From NCBI RefSeq assembly GCF_036320965.1, contig NC_092225.1, forward strand, positions 57,475,924 through 57,539,923: DNA of 64,000 nucleotides, read 5' to 3'. Source of the DNA: Panulirus ornatus. Lineage: Eukaryota; Arthropoda; Malacostraca; Decapoda; Palinuridae. Both the position numbers and the translations under genes were made by a program. A model generated the notes under the pieces. That model made no database searches, had not been told where the DNA came from, and saw nothing but the letters and a program-made list of their open reading frames with translations. This document shows positions 61,671 to 64,000 of this stretch, piece by piece. Each line of letters opens with the position of its first letter. Position 1 is the first letter of the stretch.

Positions 61671-61673
<3 letters not shown>
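61493..61673 (+). mobile_element. RTE-like LINE 3' UTR tail (copy I), joined to a SINE-like 5' part
   Basis: Contains ATACGTTGAAATGTATAGG, the ACATGTGTATGTGGGTGGG spacer, GGGCCATTCTTTCGTCTG and a diverged core (GCGCTACGTTGCTAACGCTG), then AATAAAAAAA and (TA)n. No coding sequence. Confidence 0.85.

Positions 61674-61739
<66 letters not shown>
61674..61739. repeat. (TA)n microsatellite
   Basis: About 33 TA units, the tail of LINE copy I. Confidence 0.97.
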
Positions 61740-61741
<2 letters not shown>

Positions 61742-61756
61742 TTTCTTTCTTTCTTT

Positions 61757-61980
61757 CAAACTATTCGCCACTTCCCGCATTAGCGAGGTAGCGTTAAGAA
61801 CAGAGGACTGGGCCTTGAGGGAATACCCTCACCTGGCCCCCTTCTCTGTTCCTTCTTTTGGAAAATTAAAAAAAAAATGAGAGGGGAGGATTTCCAGCCC
61901 CCCGCTCCCTCCCCTTTTAGTCGCCTTCTACGACACGCAGGGAATACGTGGGAAGTATTCTTTCTCCCCTATCCCCAGGG

Positions 61981-61982
<2 letters not shown>
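61757..61982 (-). mobile_element. TA-flanked SINE-like element, full length
   Basis: Complete from the 3' end (left: CAAACTATTCGCCACTTCCC) to the 5' end (right: CTATCCCCAGGGTTAA), then (TA)n. At about 226 bp it is the best reference copy. A (CTTT)n patch separates its 3' end from the preceding (TA)n. Confidence 0.88.

Positions 61983-62051
<69 letters not shown>
61983..62051. repeat. (TA)n microsatellite
   Basis: About 34 TA units at the 5' end of the SINE-like element. Confidence 0.97.
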
Positions 62052-62054
<3 letters not shown>

Positions 62055-62125
62055 AAACCTTCACTTCAGCGTGAAGAGATATATGCACAATCACACTGGA
62101 AAGAGATAATAAAAATGGTAAGTAC

Positions 62126-62146
62126 TTTCGTTTAATACATCGTCAG
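62126..62146 (-). ncRNA. Hammerhead-like core downstream of a Penelope-like ORF
   Basis: The minus strand reads CTGACGA, TGTATTAAA, CGAAA, GTACTT. The CUGANGA and GAAA boxes are intact. Stem II is only about two pairs (GT/AC). It lies about 290 bp beyond the end of the GIY-YIG coding relic on the same strand, where Penelope-like elements carry such ribozymes. Activity is doubtful. Confidence 0.4.
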
Positions 62147-62419
62147 ACAGTGGTGGAGATACAGGTGTTGAGGTTCTTAATAGCACAGAGGTAGCAATGA
62201 GGCAGGGCTTCATTTATCCCCGAGGAGTGCAGGTGGGCACTAATTATATGACCTGACATCTGACCTTCCCCTCCTTACGTTCTGCGTGGACAGAGTTATT
62301 CTGATGGATACTCCTTAATAATCATTTCAGAGAATAGTGTGTCTCATTCAAAATGGCCAAAGGACATATTTACATTGTGATCAAATGTGCCAGAAATCAA
62401 ACATGATTCATGTACATTG

Positions 62420-62760
62420 CTTTCACTGAAAATCTTTTATTTAGCTGTGGTCTTAGCTTTCTCCCAGTCGATATAGTGATCAAAGGCAGGTTTATGTTGA
62501 CATGAGCCGTTGCTCTGTTGGGCTATCCTAACACTATACTTATGAGATCCGAGTCTCAAAATCTTTCCCAAATTGTCCAGTATAGAACTGGTTACAGTCT
62601 TTACATGGAACTTCATAAACAACACCTGTATCATTTGATGAGCTGTTTTTGATGAGGGCTTTCTTGATGGTGTTTTCATATTTGAATACTATTTGTACAT
62701 AAGTTTTTTGAGAATGTGAACACATTAGAGAAAATTCTCAAAGAAAGGAAGAACAAGGGT
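62420..62760 (-). mobile_element. Penelope-like element, GIY-YIG endonuclease relic
   Basis: Two overlapping minus frames (62540-62725 and 62437-62679) join by one frameshift near 62545. The first gives KALIKNSSSNDTGVVYEVPC, then KDCNQFYTGQFGKDFETRIS; the second continues GSHKYSVRIAQQSNGSCQHK and PAFDHYIDWEKAK. G-V-V-Y and F-Y-T-G match the GIY and YIG motifs, with the PCKDC cysteines, TRI arginine and HK histidine typical of Penelope-like C-termini. The RT part upstream is absent: the sequence ends at the (CA)n tract (62769). Confidence 0.82.
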
Positions 62761-62768
62761 TCTTTGGT

Positions 62769-62792
62769 AACACACACACGTACACGCACACA

Positions 62793-62864
<72 letters not shown>
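62769..62864. repeat. (CA)n microsatellite
   Basis: About 45 CA units with a few interruptions, at the truncated 5' side of the Penelope-like relic. Confidence 0.96.
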
Positions 62865-62867
<3 letters not shown>

Positions 62868-64000
62868 GCAAACATCATTACCAGTTCGATCTTCATAATA
62901 TTCTTTTCGTATTCATTCATCTTATGATATCCTCTTCCTCACTACGTTTTCCTTTTCCACGCAGCTGAAATAACACACCTTTTCACCAAGGCCTTTGCCT
63001 CACTGACCTCCGTATCACCACACTTAACGTCACCCTAAGAGAGCAAATCATCATATTACTGGCACAATTCTTTTTCCTATTCCACTTCTCAGTCTTCATC
63101 TACTTTCATGTATTCAAATCTCCCTCATGGCTTCTCATTTTCATCTAATGAGAACGGCAGACGAGATTCAAGGACCTGCTTCATTTCTGAGTTCCTGATA
63201 TCAATGTGAGATGTGTTCCCCAGAGCCTCACGTCTCACCCAGTCTTTCATATCGACCGATGGCATTTCCATATATACCTATCGACTCACCTCTCAAACGT
63301 ATATCATCTAAGAATATCCCTCCCAAAAAAGAATATTTTTATAGGCATATGCAGTCCCCGTACTAAATATCAGACTTTATTTCTCCTACGAGACATTATC
63401 AAGGTCATCGACACCCTCTTTATCTAAGGTAAAGAGATTATAATTGTGTTTATGACACGGAAATCTATTCCATATTTGCCACAGTTATTCGATTCTTGTG
63501 TAAACACACGTGGTGTTAGAACAACGGGTGTACATAGCCACATCTAGAATCTTTGTTTCCCTTTCTTCAGCACCACCGTCCCTCCTCCGACACCCTACAT
63601 CTACCACGTCACACGAGCACACCAACAACAGACCAGTAACTGTGGCCCACCTCAGCCTCAGCCATCCACACACACACACACACACACAGTCTTCATCTGG
63701 GCCGGGCCAGACCAGCTGCTGTGGTTACAGTTGTTATTTGCTAAGTGTGTGCCTCTGTCTTGGCTGGGCTCGCTCGATAACCCGGCCACACGCATTCCAT
63801 CACACGCTTTTAGCCTAATGCAGACCTTGTATTTACACTTCCTCTGACCTTTTCACCTTCCATTCATATTGGAGAAGCCTTTTTCACCAGCGCCATTATG
63901 TAAATCATCCAGAGTCTTACGTCCCGCGCGTCGAGCACATTCTTTTCTTTATTATTTCCTCTTTATGGTTATCGACCGCTGTATTCAGAAGATACAGCAA
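62865..64000. other. Unassigned DNA with a short (CA)n
   Basis: (CA)n at 63668-63690. Short frames here (73 and 102 codons) have no recognised domain. Confidence 0.45.

Overview
The window looks like non-coding, repeat-saturated nuclear DNA from an arthropod, most likely a decapod crustacean. That call is inference. It rests on the very high density of long (TA)n, (GA)n and (CA)n microsatellites, on the kind of LINE and Penelope-like relics present, and on the absence of any convincing host protein-coding gene. I find no operon-like organisation, no rRNA and no functional tRNA. Every coding signal I can support comes from a decayed retroelement, plus one speculative promoter/first exon near 59.3 kb.

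Layout. 1-12.9 kb: mostly unassigned DNA with minisatellites, a tRNA-headed SINE (5.6 kb), LINE fragments at 6.1-6.7 and 8.9-9.8 kb, and two hammerhead-ribozyme-like cores (3.2 and 9.8 kb). 12.9-16.6 kb: a homogeneous 46-bp satellite of about 77 units. 17-26 kb: two old LINE reverse-transcriptase relics (18.7-19.4 and 20.6-21.6 kb) and a 47-bp array (23.9-25.5 kb). 28-42 kb: the main cluster of an RTE-like LINE, with head-to-tail, foldback and chimeric copies, plus older relics of related LINEs and 60-, 29- and 26-bp minisatellites. 42-51 kb: a 49-bp array, two CR1/Jockey-type LINE relics, and 35- and 20-bp arrays. 51.6-53.8 kb: a 2.2-kb tract in which I see no cytosine. 54-58 kb: minisatellites, a CAG/CAA tract and homopolymer-inflated sequence that looks like poor consensus. 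58-62.9 kb: a dense cluster of a TA-flanked SINE-like family interleaved with LINE tails, and a Penelope-like element with a GIY-YIG domain.

How the parts fit. The RTE-like LINE and the SINE-like family end in nearly the same 3' sequence (core CGCTACCTCGC) followed by (TA)n. This is the classic sign of a SINE mobilised by a partner LINE. About 15 of the 20 (TA)n tracts sit directly at the ends of these elements, so much of the microsatellite content may be seeded by retroelement tails. The LINE copies here are 5' truncated or recombined and look dead; the longest has lost a catalytic Asp. Three separate stretches beside tandem arrays have inflated homopolymers, so parts of the window should be read with caution.
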